From Anastrepha obliqua (lineage: Eukaryota; Arthropoda; Insecta; Diptera; Tephritidae), in contig NC_072893.1 of NCBI RefSeq assembly GCF_027943255.1, positions 17,072,001 to 17,136,000 on the forward strand: a stretch of 64,000 bases of DNA, written 5' to 3'. The notes beneath the pieces were generated by a model, which was given only the letters and a program-made list of their open reading frames with translations, made no database searches and was not told the origin of the DNA. Of this stretch, positions 10,880 to 22,237 are shown in pieces. Made by a program: the position numbers and the translations under genes. The first letter of the stretch is position 1. The number at the start of each line of letters is the position of its first letter.

Positions 10880-11465
10880 TTCTATTTCGCTTTATTTCAG
10901 AGCCCTTATCGCGGCTTGACTAATTCTAGCTCGCGCCCACGTTCCTTAAGCATTTTGTATGCCTGCAGCATCACAAAGAAGAGTTCTGCCTGAAAACTCC
11001 TAGTAATATTCGGCAATTTTAAGGATATACATATATAAATTTAGTTATAACTCCTAGTTAGAACCGCATTGTTCCCATGTCCCAGTACCCAGATTAAGGT
11101 GCCGAGGTTTACCCTTAAGGTGGTTAGGCTACTTCTCTGCTTTGTTCCACTAGTTTAGAGGTTGTTGTAAATGAGTCCAACGTCTGGATTGACTATCCGA
11201 ATGCATTGCGATGTTGCACTTAAAGAGAAGTCAGCGATTATTAGCTTAATCACTTTCCTCAACACTTCCGCCTGGAAGGTACTGCAAGTATTGGGAGGAC
11301 GCAGAGATTTCTAAATTCTAAGTCTTTTAGAATATATACCAGCTTCAACACCACAGTCCATTATTGAGCCCTTTATATAGACTGTAGTGTCGAAATTGTT
11401 AGTAAAATTCCCTCCCGAGATGGGAAGAGAGTGGCGAAATTTTTATTGAATGCCACCGTTGAGAT
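10880..11465 (-). pseudogene. LINE RNase H fragment
   Basis: The minus strand reads KGSIMDCGVEAGIYSKRL, then KSLRPPNTCSTFQAEV, which is the start of a LINE RNase H domain (family pattern YTDGSKMDxGVGAG ... FQAEV). Further on it reads IWVLGHGNN (family IWVPGH). The catalytic Asp of the first motif is lost and several stops are present. Confidence 0.6.
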
Positions 11466-11486
11466 GATGTAATGAACCCTGAGTTT

Positions 11487-12863
11487 GTTGTTGTTGTTGT
11501 AGCAGTAACTTTGTTCTGTCAGTGTAGTGTAATCACCGGTCGCCTTCGTCTAGCTCATCTAACGGTAGGCCCAGGAAACTAGCTGTTTCGACAATTTGGG
11601 TCCAGCGGGAGAGAGGTGTTAGATGAGTGGGTTTTAATGTAAATTGTGCCAAGGTTACGCGGGACTCTCGTAGTAGTTGCAGCTCTTCGTCTGCAATGGG
11701 TGGTGGTTGGAGAGGTTCGGGGTTTGAGAGCTTAAGAAGGTGGTAAGAGTCTTCCGATGAATGTCATTAATTGTCTGTCTGTACACTGTCCGACCCAGTA
11801 ATTGTCGGCCTGTTTTATACTGAATCCCGTCCGGGTAGTTGAGAAGGTGCCTCCTGACATGCCTGGGAGGCAGCTTAGGCTCAAGCAAGTGTCTGCCTGG
11901 GTGGGACCTGCGGCAACATTAAGGAAGGAACAGTTTATTATGCTTCTTTACAGGGAGCATATGGGCCTCGTTGTGTATAGAAGTGGGGACATCAATAGAC
12001 ATGCCGTGACAGTCCTAATGGCAGTGTTTTGACAAATCTGTAGTTTCGTGCACTGCGAATTACTGGTTCCAGGTGACCAGACAGGCGCAGCATAGTTTAG
12101 AACCGGCCGTCCTATTGCCTTAAATGTCAATAGCAACATTTATTTGTCTTTGCCCCAAGTGCTACCGGCAAGCGATTTGAGGACCTTGTGGTGTTTTTAG
12201 ACTTTAGTGGCAAAAGCGGTTGTATGCGCTGAGACGGAGAGCAAACTGTCGAAGGTAACTACCAAGATTTTGGGGCTGTAAATAGTCGGAATTAGTGAGT
12301 CATCGACTTTTATCTTGAGTTGTAGTTTGACCCCCTTTGTCCAGGTGGTAAAAAGGTTCGCCGGGGATTTAGTGGGGGAAGTTGCAGATTCCTCGCAGTG
12401 AAAAGGCGAGAAAGGTCGGTGAGGTAGACGTTCACTTTGGCGCACAGGCCATACTAGGGCGGTTTTAGCTAAGCCCGCGATTTATCTGGGCGTTTATGAC
12501 GGTGAGTGCTGTGGTGGTGCTGTGCACTCGGCGGAAACCATGCTAATGTGGGGCTGGGGACAGGTGTTTCGTGAAGAGTGGGAGTAGGAGAGCTGCAAGT
12601 GTCTTCACTACTGGGAAAAGAAAGTTATTGACCGATAAGTTTCCCCTTGGTTGGCACGGTTTCCCAGATTTCAGTAGCGGGACGACTCTCCCTGTTTTCC
12701 ACTTGTCAGGAATAATGAGAGTGACCAAGGACAGATTGAAGACCCTTGTGAGAAATCCTACTCCCAAAGGACCCAGGTGCTTCAGCATCCGTGTGTTAAG
12801 TCCGTCAGGGCCAATGGCTTTAGATGGTAGCAAGGCTTTTGTCGAATCATCTGTCACATTTCT
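11487..12863 (-). pseudogene. Jockey-clade LINE, 5'-truncated and decayed
   Basis: From right to left the minus strand reads SKAIGPDGLNTRMLKHLG, VFNLSLVTLIIPDKWKTGR and VVPLLKSGKP (RT fingers), VVKTLAALLLPLFTKHLSP, then DDSLIPTIYSPKILVVTFDS (RT thumb area), YKAIGRPVLNYAAPVWSPGT, RHVRRHLLNYPDGIQ and ASFLGLPLDELDEGDR with a stop. The 3' UTR then ends in an ACAACAACAAC tail (plus strand GTTGTTGTTGTTG at 11488-11501), a usual Jockey 3' end. The catalytic YADD region and the endonuclease are deleted. The 5' junction is at about 12863. Confidence 0.75.
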
Positions 12864-13936
12864 ATAAAAAAATGTGAAAAAATACAGCGTGAAAAATGTT
12901 GCGAATTTTGTAAAAGATAAAGTAACTTAATTATGTGAGCACAAGTGTACATACCTACATAGTTATTGTATATACCTAAAGTATTGAATACTTCTGATTG
13001 AACGACTGTCGAGGTAAAATGTACGATATAAACGGACTTAAAGTTTTCCTGTAATTGGCAGTTCGAGTATTTGAGACAAAGCGTAATATCTGTTTTTTGC
13101 CTGCAAAGCAACGAACTAAAACTTTATTAATTTGCTACGGGCTTTAAAATGCACAACTGACCCAATTTCCCATTGTTGTGGTCTTATATACATACACACA
13201 CACATACATATCAGGCTGGTATTTTCTCCAGGAATCCACAAACGCGCACATTCATGTGTGACAGCAGCAATGAAAATCATCCTTTGGGTGCTTAAATGGC
13301 AGCCTAAGGAATGGCTTATAAATTCTTAATTACAAATTGAATGGAAAATCCAACTCTTTCTGCAACACCCTTTCTAACTCCACTTTTCCGCTGGAACAAC
13401 GTCGTATCCCTTTATTTAAAGCATGTAAATTGGTGATTTCGCGTAATTCAGCCGCGTTGTAACTACGCACTAACGCAATTTCAGCGGGGCGGTGGAGTTT
13501 TGGGGGCGCCGGCTGAAAAGGGATGAAAGCATTTAAATGCCATTAAACAACTTGAACATATGTCGAACTCTTTCAACTTGCTGCTACCCCAGTTGCAAAA
13601 CTGTGCAATGACGCTTTTATCCATAAAAAATACAAACAAAAATGCAAAGAATTAAGTGCCTGCTACGCAGTAAAGCAAATCACAAGCGAAACAACCACTA
13701 AGCTGGTGCTTGCAGGAGATGAAGACATGAGGTGAAGGGGTAGATCTATGCATGTATATGTACAGTGAGTGTTATTAATATTCAGTGAACATTTTCTACA
13801 TACTCAAATCTTTATTAAAAACTCAAAATTCATGAGTTGGTTTTATTTTATAATTTTTTACTTTTTAGTTTTCATATAATACTTTGTGCGAGATTACTTC
13901 TTACACATGACATAATCGATATGTATATATAATATA
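12864..13936. other. Non-coding stretch, nothing recognised
   Basis: AT-rich sequence with a short CACACA/CATA patch near 13190-13210. No terminal repeats or convincing open frames. Confidence 0.55.
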
Positions 13937-15221
13937 TTGGGTTGGGGAAAAAGTAATGTCGTATTTTGTCAATTGAGCGCGACATTTAAACATATCTTGC
14001 GTTGTACTTATTGCATCGAGTCACACTAAACGGCGATTTGAAGACGAAAATCTGTACTACAAGTGCCTCTTTGACAGTGTTGTGATCGTACGTTTCAGTC
14101 TTTAGTTATAGCGCGTCAAAGATGGAGTCCACCAAGCAAGAAATTCGTCATCTTTTACGTTTTTACTACCTTAGAGGGAAAAATGCAACGAAGGCGGCGG
14201 CAAAAATTTGTGAAGTTTATGGGCCTGATACTGTAACGATTCGCACAGCACAGCGTTGGTTCCATCGATTTCGTTCTGGTGTAGTATGAGTAGATGTCGA
14301 AGATGCACCCCGTACTGGTAGGCCAATCATCGTAGAGACTGATAAAATCGTTGAAATTATCCAAAGAGACCGGCATGTGAGCATTCGCTCGATTAGTCAG
14401 GAACTAGGTGTAGAACACAAAACCGTTTGGAACGATTTGCAGAAGATTGGATTCCAAAAAAAAACTGGATGTTTGGGTGCCACACGTGTTGACGCAAAAA
14501 AATCTCTTGGACCGAATCAACCCTTGCGACTCTCTGCTAAAACGGAACGAACTTGACCCATTTTTGAAGCGGATGGTGACTGGCGGTGACTGGCGGTCAA
14601 GTGGATCACGTACGACAACGCCAAGCGAAAGAGGTCGTGGTCGAGAAGCGGCGAGTCGGCCCAAACCATCGCCAAGCCTGGATTGATCGTCAGGTAGGTT
14701 TTGCTGTGTGTTTGGTGGGATTGGAAGGGAATTATCCACTATGTGCTACTCAACTATGGCCAGACCCTTAATTCGGTCCTCTACTGTGAGCAATTTGACC
14801 GTTTGAAGCAGGCGATTGACCAGAAGCGGCCAGAATTGGTCAATAGGAATGGTGTTGTGTTCCACCAGGACAACGCTCGTCCTCACACATCTTTGATGAC
14901 CCGCCAGAAGCTACGGGAGCTCGGATGGGATGTCCTATCGCACCCACCATATATTCCGGATCTGGCACCAAGTAACTATCATCTCTTCCGGTCCATGCAA
15001 AACACCCTTGATGATACCAAGTTGGCCTCAAAAGTGGCTTGCAAAAACTGGTTGTCTGAGTTTTTTGCAAATAAGGAGGGGGTTTTATAAAGCGGGGATA
15101 ATGAAGTTGCCTTCTAAATGGCAACAAGTTTGCGAACAAAATGGGGCATATTTGACTTGAATCGGATAATTCTAAGTACGTTAAATGAAGCGTCAAATTT
15201 CGATCACAAATACGACATTGG
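13937..15221 (+). mobile_element. Mariner (cecropia/Hsmar1-like) relic with transposase pseudogene
   Basis: The left end TTGGGTTGGGGAAAAAGTAA follows TA at 13935-13936. The inverted right end is kept only in part (ATACGACATT at 15212-15221) and then breaks into LINE sequence. An ATG at 14122 opens ESTKQEIRHLLRFYYLRGKN, with KAAAKICEVYG and TAQRWFHRFRSG (helix-turn-helix), an in-frame TGA near 14287, then GRPIIVETDKIVEIIQRD. The middle is shifted and carries a short direct duplication (GTGACTGGCG) at 14577-14597 where the first catalytic Asp should be. Beyond that the frame reads WDWKGIIHYVLLNYGQTLNS, VVFHQDNARPH (second Asp) and HPPYIPDLAPSNYHLFRSM. The third-Asp position (family S-D) reads S-N. 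It is not functional. Confidence 0.8.
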
Positions 15222-15239
15222 AAGCCGCAGATAGTCCGC

Positions 15240-16275
15240 AAGGGGCTTAGCCGATAGACGGTTGCCAGTTTTTTTGTGAAGCTAACATATTTAGGTTTAG
15301 TGCATCAGCCCAGATCGGTGCGGCATACAAAAGAACTGAGCTGACTAGCCTGCTATATAGCATTCTTTTGCTGTGGCTAGGTCCGCCATTGTTTGGCGTG
15401 ATTCGCGACAGGCAAGACTGCACACTCGATGCCTTCTTCACAGCGTATTCCAGGTGCATTTTGAAGTTTAAACGGCTGTCATCCATCACTCCTAGGTATT
15501 TTATAGCGGGTTTTGAACTAATGGTTACAGACCCAACATTTACATTCATAGTTTCTACTATATTCTTTCTGCTTACTATAACTACATCGGTCTTATGCTC
15601 AGCTAATTCCAGCTTCATAGATCTTAGCCTAGTCTTAATCCTGCTTACTGATTCGCTGGCGATCCTCTCAATTCCGTGGATATGTTTTGCTACCACCATT
15701 ACCACCGCGGTGTCGTCCACGAATCCAATGAATTTAGTTCTAGGGGCATATCTAGTCTTAGAACCCCATCATACATTGGGTTCCATAGCAGTGGACCCAG
15801 AACCGAGCCTTGAGGAACCCCTGCTGACACGATATACTCCTCAACGCCTTTGTCACTTCTAAGCCTCAGCTTACGGTCCGAGAAATAGCTCTCAATTAAT
15901 GTGCTAATATAACTAGGCGACCCTATTTTTGCGAGGGTTTCTAGTGTACGCTGCCAGCTAGCTGTGTTAAAAGCATTGAACTTCTGTTGCTAAATCTACC
16001 ACGCATTTGGTAGCATCCACTGTTGAATGGGATTTCTTGAAGCCAAACTGGTATGTGGATATAATACCTTTATCTTCAGCGCAAGACGACAACCTGTCGC
16101 AAATAATTCTCTCCAGAATTTTCCGCATTGTGTCTAGTACACATATTGGTCGGTAAGACTCGGGTTCACCAAGCTTTTTGTTGCCCTTGGGTAAAGGCAA
16201 AAGTGTTTGCTTCTTCCACCTCTTTGGGAAAGTGCGTTTGTTAAGGTAGATTTGGAATACTGGTGTGAATAAACA
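15240..16275 (-). pseudogene. R1-clade LINE reverse transcriptase fragment
   Basis: The minus strand from 16275 reads FPKRWKKQTLLPLPKG, ESYRPICVLDTMRKILERII and FGFKKSHSTVDA (RT motifs), then after a small deletion NAFNTASWQRTLETLAKI, GVPQGSVLGPLLWNPMYDG (RT palm), MDDTAVVMVVAKH, KTDVVIVSRK, IKYLGVMDDSRLNFKMH, LSRITPNNGGPSHSKR and VLLYAAPIWADAL. This order and the last motifs are those of R1-clade ORF2. The YADD-type catalytic motif reads MDDT after a break. Both ends are truncated. The left end abuts the mariner relic at 15221. Confidence 0.8.
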
Positions 16276-16350
16276 TATGTTGGTAGCACTGGGAAAGAAC
16301 TGCTAAAGATCTCATTTGTTTGGAAGCACTTAATGCGTGTTAGTAAGACG

Positions 16351-16530
16351 GCGTTCATACAGGGAAACATTTGTTGCTTCAATTCGTTACTTGTGTTGCT
16401 CGTTCATTCTTCTCAATATTGCTGTTGACTGTAGACTAAAAACTGACAATTACAAGTTGTGTGAACACGACAGGAACCTCAAAGGACAATTCGGTAAGTT
16501 AAAGCAACAAAAGTCTCCCTGTATGAACGC
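16351..16530. mobile_element. Small MITE, 180 bp
   Basis: GCGTTCATACAGGGA at 16351-16365 is inverted at 16516-16530, and the similarity continues inward for about 13 more bases (TTGTTGCTT). The interior has no coding capacity. I see no clear target duplication, so the superfamily is open. Confidence 0.7.
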
Positions 16531-16689
16531 GGCCAAATGAAATTCGCCTGACAGCATTGAAAGTGCTAGGTTGTTCAACAAGTTATGTGGTTAGATAAGA
16601 AAAACACAATATTATGGTTTCAAATAAATAAAATATTATAAATAATAATATTATAAATACATAATTGACGCGTAAGCTTCTGTTAGGTA

Positions 16690-16810
16690 TTTGGCCGAGC
16701 TCCTCCTCCTATTTGGGGCGTGGGTCTTGATGTTGTTCCACAAATGAGGGAACTTACAGGTTTAAGTCGACTTTCGAACGGCAAATGTTTTTTATAAGAA
16801 GTTTTTCATT
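16690..16810 (-). repeat. SINE tail fragment
   Basis: Reverse-strand copy of the SINE tail: TTTGGCCGAGCTCCTCCTCC, GTCTTGATGTTGTTCCACAA and CGAACGGCAAAT on the plus strand. It breaks at about 16810 into a LINE fragment. Confidence 0.75.
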
Positions 16811-17018
16811 GACAAAAAGTCTAAACAAGAGAGGACCAAGGACAGAGCCTTGCTGCATACCGGAGCCAACACAACTCCACGTGGAGCAGCCAGCCTTGCA
16901 CATTACCTTTTGAGTTTTCTTGAAAGATAGCAGATCATAGCTTGACAGGGCTATCAGAAAATCCAAAAAAGAGCTTAAGCTTTTTGAAATAAGGGCTATG
17001 ATGTACCGAATCAAATTT
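16811..17018 (-). pseudogene. LINE reverse transcriptase fragment between two SINE pieces
   Basis: The minus strand reads MQQGSVLGPLLFRLFVN, the RT motif (P)QGSVLGPLLFxLFVND of Jockey/CR1-like LINEs, preceded by SYDLLSFKKTQKV. It is flanked on both sides by SINE sequence in the same orientation. Confidence 0.6.
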
Positions 17019-17212
17019 GGGTGTTTGGTCGAACTCCTCTACCTATTTGAGGCATGAGTCTCTGAACGGCAGATATTTTTTAATGAGGCGCCTTTTCATG
17101 GCAGAAATACACTCGGAGGTTTCCCATCGCCTATCGAGTGGGGAGCGCTATTAGAAAGAACTTTTTATTCATTTAGGTGTTTCACGTAGATTCAAACCTA
17201 CGAACTCTGCAT
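17019..17212 (-). repeat. SINE, body and tail
   Basis: Plus-strand blocks GTGTTTGGTCGAACTCCTC, CTGAACGGCAGATATTTTT, TTTTCATGGCAGAAATACAC and GGTGTTTCACGTAGATTCAA are the reverse of the SINE. The remnant of box B lies at about 17190-17205. The tRNA-like 5' head past that point is degraded. Confidence 0.75.
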
Positions 17213-17300
17213 GCGGTCTCACGGGACATCAATACACTTGCTCTAACGAGATTCCAATGTATGAATTCCATTCCTCAAAATACGCTTCCACAGCTCTTGA

Positions 17301-18309
17301 GGGCTGTTCGATAAAAAACGTTCTCCACGCATGCATTTTTTTAGGTCTGTAAGTAGAAAGATGCCGTAAGAGTCCAAATCTGGTGAATACGGTGGATGCT
17401 CCAACAATTCGAACTTCAATTCATGGATTTTAACCTTGTTGACTCTTGTGAAACGGTGTGTTATCCTGATGAAAAATACATTTTTTTCTTTTGCAAACTG
17501 GGTCTGTTTTGACGAATGTTTTCCTTCAGCTGATCTGAAAAGTTACAAGTTACAAGTTTGCAAGTAATCCACAAACAGAATTCCTCTCAGATCTCAACAA
17601 ACTGAGGGTCTCACCACTCCTCACCCCTTGTTTTGATTTAGGATCATGGTGACGGCTCCATGCACAAAATCTACTTTATCATTTCGAAAATACTCTAAAT
17701 GTTGCTGAGAAAGTCGCATTCGAATGTGTTTTTGTTCTATTTTTAGCAAATGGGCCATTGTGCGCACAGCTTTCTGAAACTCAATACTTCACTCAAAATA
17801 TTATATTATATTGCTTGCACTGCCCAATGAGATGCCTAGGGCTTCTACTAAATCTCGTTTAGTCATCGACGATTTTCCTATTCGATATCCTGTATTCCGT
17901 CTACGATTTCTGGATCGTCTTCAAGACTTGTACGATCACGTTTAAATTCAGCAACCCATCCTTCTACCGTACTAACTGATGGCGAATCGGCCAAAATCGC
18001 GTAAGCAGTTATAGCGCCAATTAAGAAGAAGAAGAACTGATGTCGAAAAGTTCTTATAAATTTTCAATATTCGTTCATAAATTTCCGTTGCTTTTAAACC
18101 TTCCAAAAATAAAAATTCAATCACCGCACGATACTTGATTTTTTCCATTATAGAAGATACTCCGACACGACGATACTAAATGGCTTGTAAACAAAGAATA
18201 AATTGATAGATTGAAATGAAACTTCACTTGAGTGCATACGAAGAGTGTGCCAAGAAAACAAAGGAAAAAAATTAAGCTAATAGCAACGACCTGCCTTATC
18301 GAACCGTAT
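17301..18309 (-). mobile_element. Mariner relic with transposase pseudogene
   Basis: The ends share GTTCGATAA in inverted orientation (17306-17314 and 18295-18303). The minus strand starts with an ATG near 18150: EKIKYRAVIEFLFLEGLKAT, then EIYERILKIYK (helix-turn-helix), STVEGWVAEFKRDRTSLEDD, TKRDLVEALGISLGSASNI, and near the left end HPPYSPDLDSYGIFLLTDLK, the last block of the DDE domain. At the third-Asp position (family PSD) it reads DSY. The middle with the other two catalytic Asp residues cannot be read. A short piece of a different repeat (ttaattggcgctataactg) interrupts the N-terminal part at about 18010-18045. Confidence 0.7.
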
Positions 18310-18735
18310 CAGTTTTATGAGGTACAACCATACTCGTTAACGACGAATCTTGCTAGATAACTTTGTTGTTGCTTTCACATGCAAATTTTTCATCAAGCGA
18401 GCAGAGATAAAATTATATGAAATACATAGATATTAGAGCATCAAATGATAGAAGAGTGTCAAGAGAATTCAAAAATATTCTTTTTTCTTACTATCCTTTT
18501 CAAAAGTATGAAAAATAGTTTTAAAAAATTTCTTCCTTAAATATTCTTAAAGAATTACATAAGTTTCATTCCAAATAAATCGATGCTTCAAGTTTGTTAC
18601 TTTATTAGTTCTTCTTTAAAAGAATGATGCAAGTATCAACAAGTATGCAGCATACTCGTGATCTCGACATTTTTAACTATTGGTTAACTAATGAATGCAC
18701 ACTTGTGGTTACGTAATCTCCTTCTAATCTTTTTC
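18310..18735. other. AT-rich gap
   Basis: Nothing recognised between the mariner relic and the next LINE fragment. Confidence 0.5.
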
Positions 18736-18739
18736 ACTC

Positions 18740-19690
18740 TTGCTATCCAGTTGTAGTAAAGTCATTATTAGTCTGCGCTGCGTTAAGAAAAACGACATAC
18801 AAAATGCAACATCTTGGTGCACTCTGCACTGCAGGGCAATGAGAACTACTCAAACGGTAGCGCTTGAAAGAATACTCAACCTGCTACCGATCGATATTGC
18901 GGCAGAATGTCTAGCAGCTAAATCTGCGGTAAGACTTAACGCAATGGGTGAATTTACATGTAAAACATTGGGACATAGCTCAATAAGCGTGAGTTATAGG
19001 GCCAATAAGGATTATATGACTCAGAAATGCAACTAGGTGAAGAGATTCCGAACAATAATAGAAGAAAAAGGGTGGAAAAAAGGCATGAAACCTAACTCCA
19101 ATACGCTTCGTGTATTTAATGATGGCTCGAAAATGTTGGACGAAATGAAAATGTTGCCTAGCCATACAGGCATCGAGCGGCCATTCAAACTCCCTGACTG
19201 CAATATCTTTCAAGCAGAAGTCTTTGCTGTAGGAAGGGCTGTAGAATTATCATTCGCAAAGACAGCAAGCAACTCCAAAATAAATATATACGTTGATAGT
19301 TACGGCGATAACGGCAATAAACTCATATGAAATTTCATCTCAAAACGTTCTCAAGAGCAGGAGAAGCCATAGAGAGACTAGCAGAGACACGGCTGCACAT
19401 CCAATACCCGAACATAAGGCCATTGCAGGAAACGAAATTGTAGGTGAGGTTTTCAAGAGCGTAGTTTATACGCCATTTGAACAAGAAACCGACATATTAA
19501 AACTCTTAAAGACGATCTACAATGGCATCCTTGCGAAAATCATGTATACACAGAATGCAGGAAAATACGCCAGATTCGTACTAACTCTGTCTAGAAAAGA
19601 AAGCACAATTATCTTAGTCGTACTGGCAGGCCACAATTTGCTAGCGGCACATGCATATGATGCTTATGGCCAGCCTCATCTGTGGTCTCC
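18740..19690 (+). pseudogene. LINE fragment: RT-RNase H linker and RNase H
   Basis: The plus strand reads TVALERILNLLPIDIAAECL, AAKSAVRLNAMGEFTCKTLG (the linker conserved in the LINE at 33026-36646), then FNDGSK (RNase H motif 1, Asp kept), FKLPDCNIFQAEVFAVGRAV (motif with Glu), and IYVDSYGDNG. Further motifs are scrambled. It is a 5'- and 3'-truncated, decayed copy of an RNase H-bearing LINE. Confidence 0.65.
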
Positions 19691-19699
19691 TAATTAAGT

Positions 19700-20421
19700 T
19701 ACCTCATCGTTTTACAACATTCACAATATTTTTCATACCTAATTTTTTTTCGCTATTTTTTCTAAAAATATATTACTTTATGGAGCAGAAACTTTATAAA
19801 TCAAACTTCCGAACTTTCTACAAAATTCACAAAAACCTAACAATTTCAAAAAATTATGAGAAACTTTTGAACTTTTTGTTCCGAATTTTTAAATGACGCA
19901 CTTGCAGGTCACAAAGAAAGTGTTTTTATGTATATAGAATTGTAGGTTGGTAGATGTTGAAATTTTTGTTCTTACTTTTGTTGGTTACCTGCATTTTTTT
20001 TAACTATAGCTGAACCCGAATAGGTGGCTCTTTGACCAAAAATCGAAGTAAGTTGGTCAATGCATTCCTGTCTCGGTAATCCACATTGAAAATAGTAATT
20101 AATCATTGCACGATTCTCGTAAACATTCAGGAGTTAATTCTATCTTTGGCGGATATAAATTTCCCAGCTCACTGAAAACAGAGCAAACAAAGCTCGTGAG
20201 TGAAAAAGTTATATGTAAGTTTAAGCTAAAAAGTATCATACTAGTATATAAAAATAACGAATTACAGCTAATCATCAACGAGTAGTGTTGTAAAGGAGTT
20301 AAATACTATATGAAAAGCAATCCCCGTATAAATTCAAATTTTTCATTAACGAGCTCTGTGAGCTGTAGTGATTGCTGAGTTTTTTTTTATTATTAGCTAT
20401 ACAATTGTTTTCTATTTTTTT
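19700..20421. other. AT-rich gap
   Basis: Nothing recognised. T-rich runs occur near 19745 and 20380. Confidence 0.5.
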
Positions 20422-22237
20422 TCTATACTAATATTATAAAGAGGAAAACTTTGTTTGTTTGTTTGTAATGAATAGGCTCAAAAACTACTGGACCGATTTT
20501 AAAAATTCTTTCACCATTCGAAAGCTACATCATCCACGAGTAACATGGATCATATTTTATTTTGGAAATAGGGCTCGAGATATAGGTCAAAACGTGGACC
20601 CGGGTAACCTTCGGATGTGTATGTACAATATGGGTATCAAATGGAAGCTGTTGGTGAATGCTTTAGTCCAGAGTATCCTTCATGCCGCTCCGTGACTAGG
20701 GTCTCGAGATAGCGACCAAAACGTGGACCCTAGAATGTGTTTGTACAATATGGATATCAAATTGAAGCTGTTGGTGAATGCTTTAGTACAGAGTATTTTT
20801 CATGCCGCTCCGTGACTGGGGTCTCGAGATATAGGTCAAAACGTGGACCCGGGTAACCTTTGGTTGTGTATGTACAATATGGGTATAAAATGAAAGCTGT
20901 TGATAAGTGCTTTAATACGGGGTAATTTTCATACCTATTGATGACTAGGGTCTGGAAATATATGCCAAAACGTGGACCCGCCGTGTCTTTGCACCGAATT
21001 AAACCAAACTTACACACATTGTTAAGGAGGTATTGAAGATGGTTTCCGTATAGTTTGGATACCTACTGGTAGATAGGGTCTCGAGATATAGGTCAAAACG
21101 TCGACCCGGGTAACCTTCGGATGTGTATGTACAATATGGGTATCAAATGGAAGCTGTTGGTGAATGCTTTAGTTCAGAGTATTTCCATACGCTCCGTGAC
21201 TAGGGTCTCGAGACAGAGACCAAAACGTAGACCCCAGAATGTGTTTGTACAATATGGATATCAAATGAAAGTTGTTGATAAGTGCTTTAATACGGGGTAA
21301 TTTTCATACCTATTGATGACTAGGGTCTCGAAATATATGCCAAAACGTGGACCCGCCGTGTCTTTGAACCGAATTAAACCAAACTTACACACATTGTTAA
21401 GTAGGTATTGAAGATGATTTCCGTATAGTTTGAATACCTATTGGTGGGTGTCGAGATATAGGTCAAAACGTGGACCCGGGTAACCTTCGGACGTGTATGT
21501 ACAATATGGGTATCAAATGAAAGCTGTCGATAAGTGCTTTAATACGGGGTAATTTTCATACCTATTGATGACTAGGGTCTCGAAATATATGCCAAAACGT
21601 GGACCCGCCGTGTCTTTGCACCGAATTAAACCAAACTTACGCACATTATTAAGTAAGTATTGAAAATGGGTTTCGTAAAGTTTGGTTGTAATTCGGAGCA
21701 CTGGCAACGGGTACAGCGTTCTTTTGAACCAGCCATAATGTCGCTTACTTTTTTAACGCTTGGGGCGGAACTGAACTGTCAAATTGACAGTGTGAGTTAC
21801 AATGTGTCAATATTTCTTTCTGATTTGGATGCCATAAGGAAAAAACGTAAGTGCAACATGTAAAAATTGTTTGTGCATTTTTTTGGAGTGGATTTTGGAA
21901 CAGTGAATAATTGGATAATGGTTAAAAAAGCTCCAATGCTTAATAAAACAAATAAATTGAAACGAAAAATTCATGGATGATCAGGAAAAAAGACGATTGT
22001 TTCTTAGTTATTCATATGCGTTGATTTGAAATTTAAAAACAATCTTATTTTTTCCTGATTTTCAATTTATATTTTATATTTACTCAAAAACAAATAGAAA
22101 AACAAAAAATATTGTTTATGCCAAAGCGCTTGAATAAAGAATAAAGAAATAAATAATATGAAAACCATATATTTTCTGTTCTAAACCATATCTATTCTAT
22201 TTTAGTGTGCCCAGCGAAGAGGGCCGGGTTTGCTAGT
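20422..22237 (+). mobile_element. Helentron-like non-autonomous element (HINE)
   Basis: The 5' end TCTATACTAATATTATAAAG, followed by GTTTGTTTGTTTG and a 'caaaaactactggaccgatttt' segment, is the typical start of insect Helentron-derived non-autonomous elements. The 3' end is CCGGGTTTGCTAGT at 22224-22237. There is no inverted repeat and no target duplication, as expected for this class. The central part is a tandem array (20573-21700). No Rep/helicase gene is present. Confidence 0.7.
20573..21700 (+). repeat. Nine-copy ~125-bp tandem array inside the Helentron-like element
   Basis: The core 'gggtctcgag' and its variants start at about 20573, 20699, 20819, 20948, 21076, 21203, 21323, 21446 and 21575, with spacings of 120-129 bp. 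Three monomer types can be told apart after the core: A (atataggtc), B (agcgacc or cagagacc) and C (aaatatatgcc). The order is A-B-A-C-A-B-C-A-C. Each monomer contains 'aaaacgt(g/a)gacc'. Confidence 0.85.

Noticed and set aside
15368..15862. 164-codon plus-strand open frame
   Set aside because: It is the antisense shadow of the R1-clade RT on the minus strand, whose motifs are clear.
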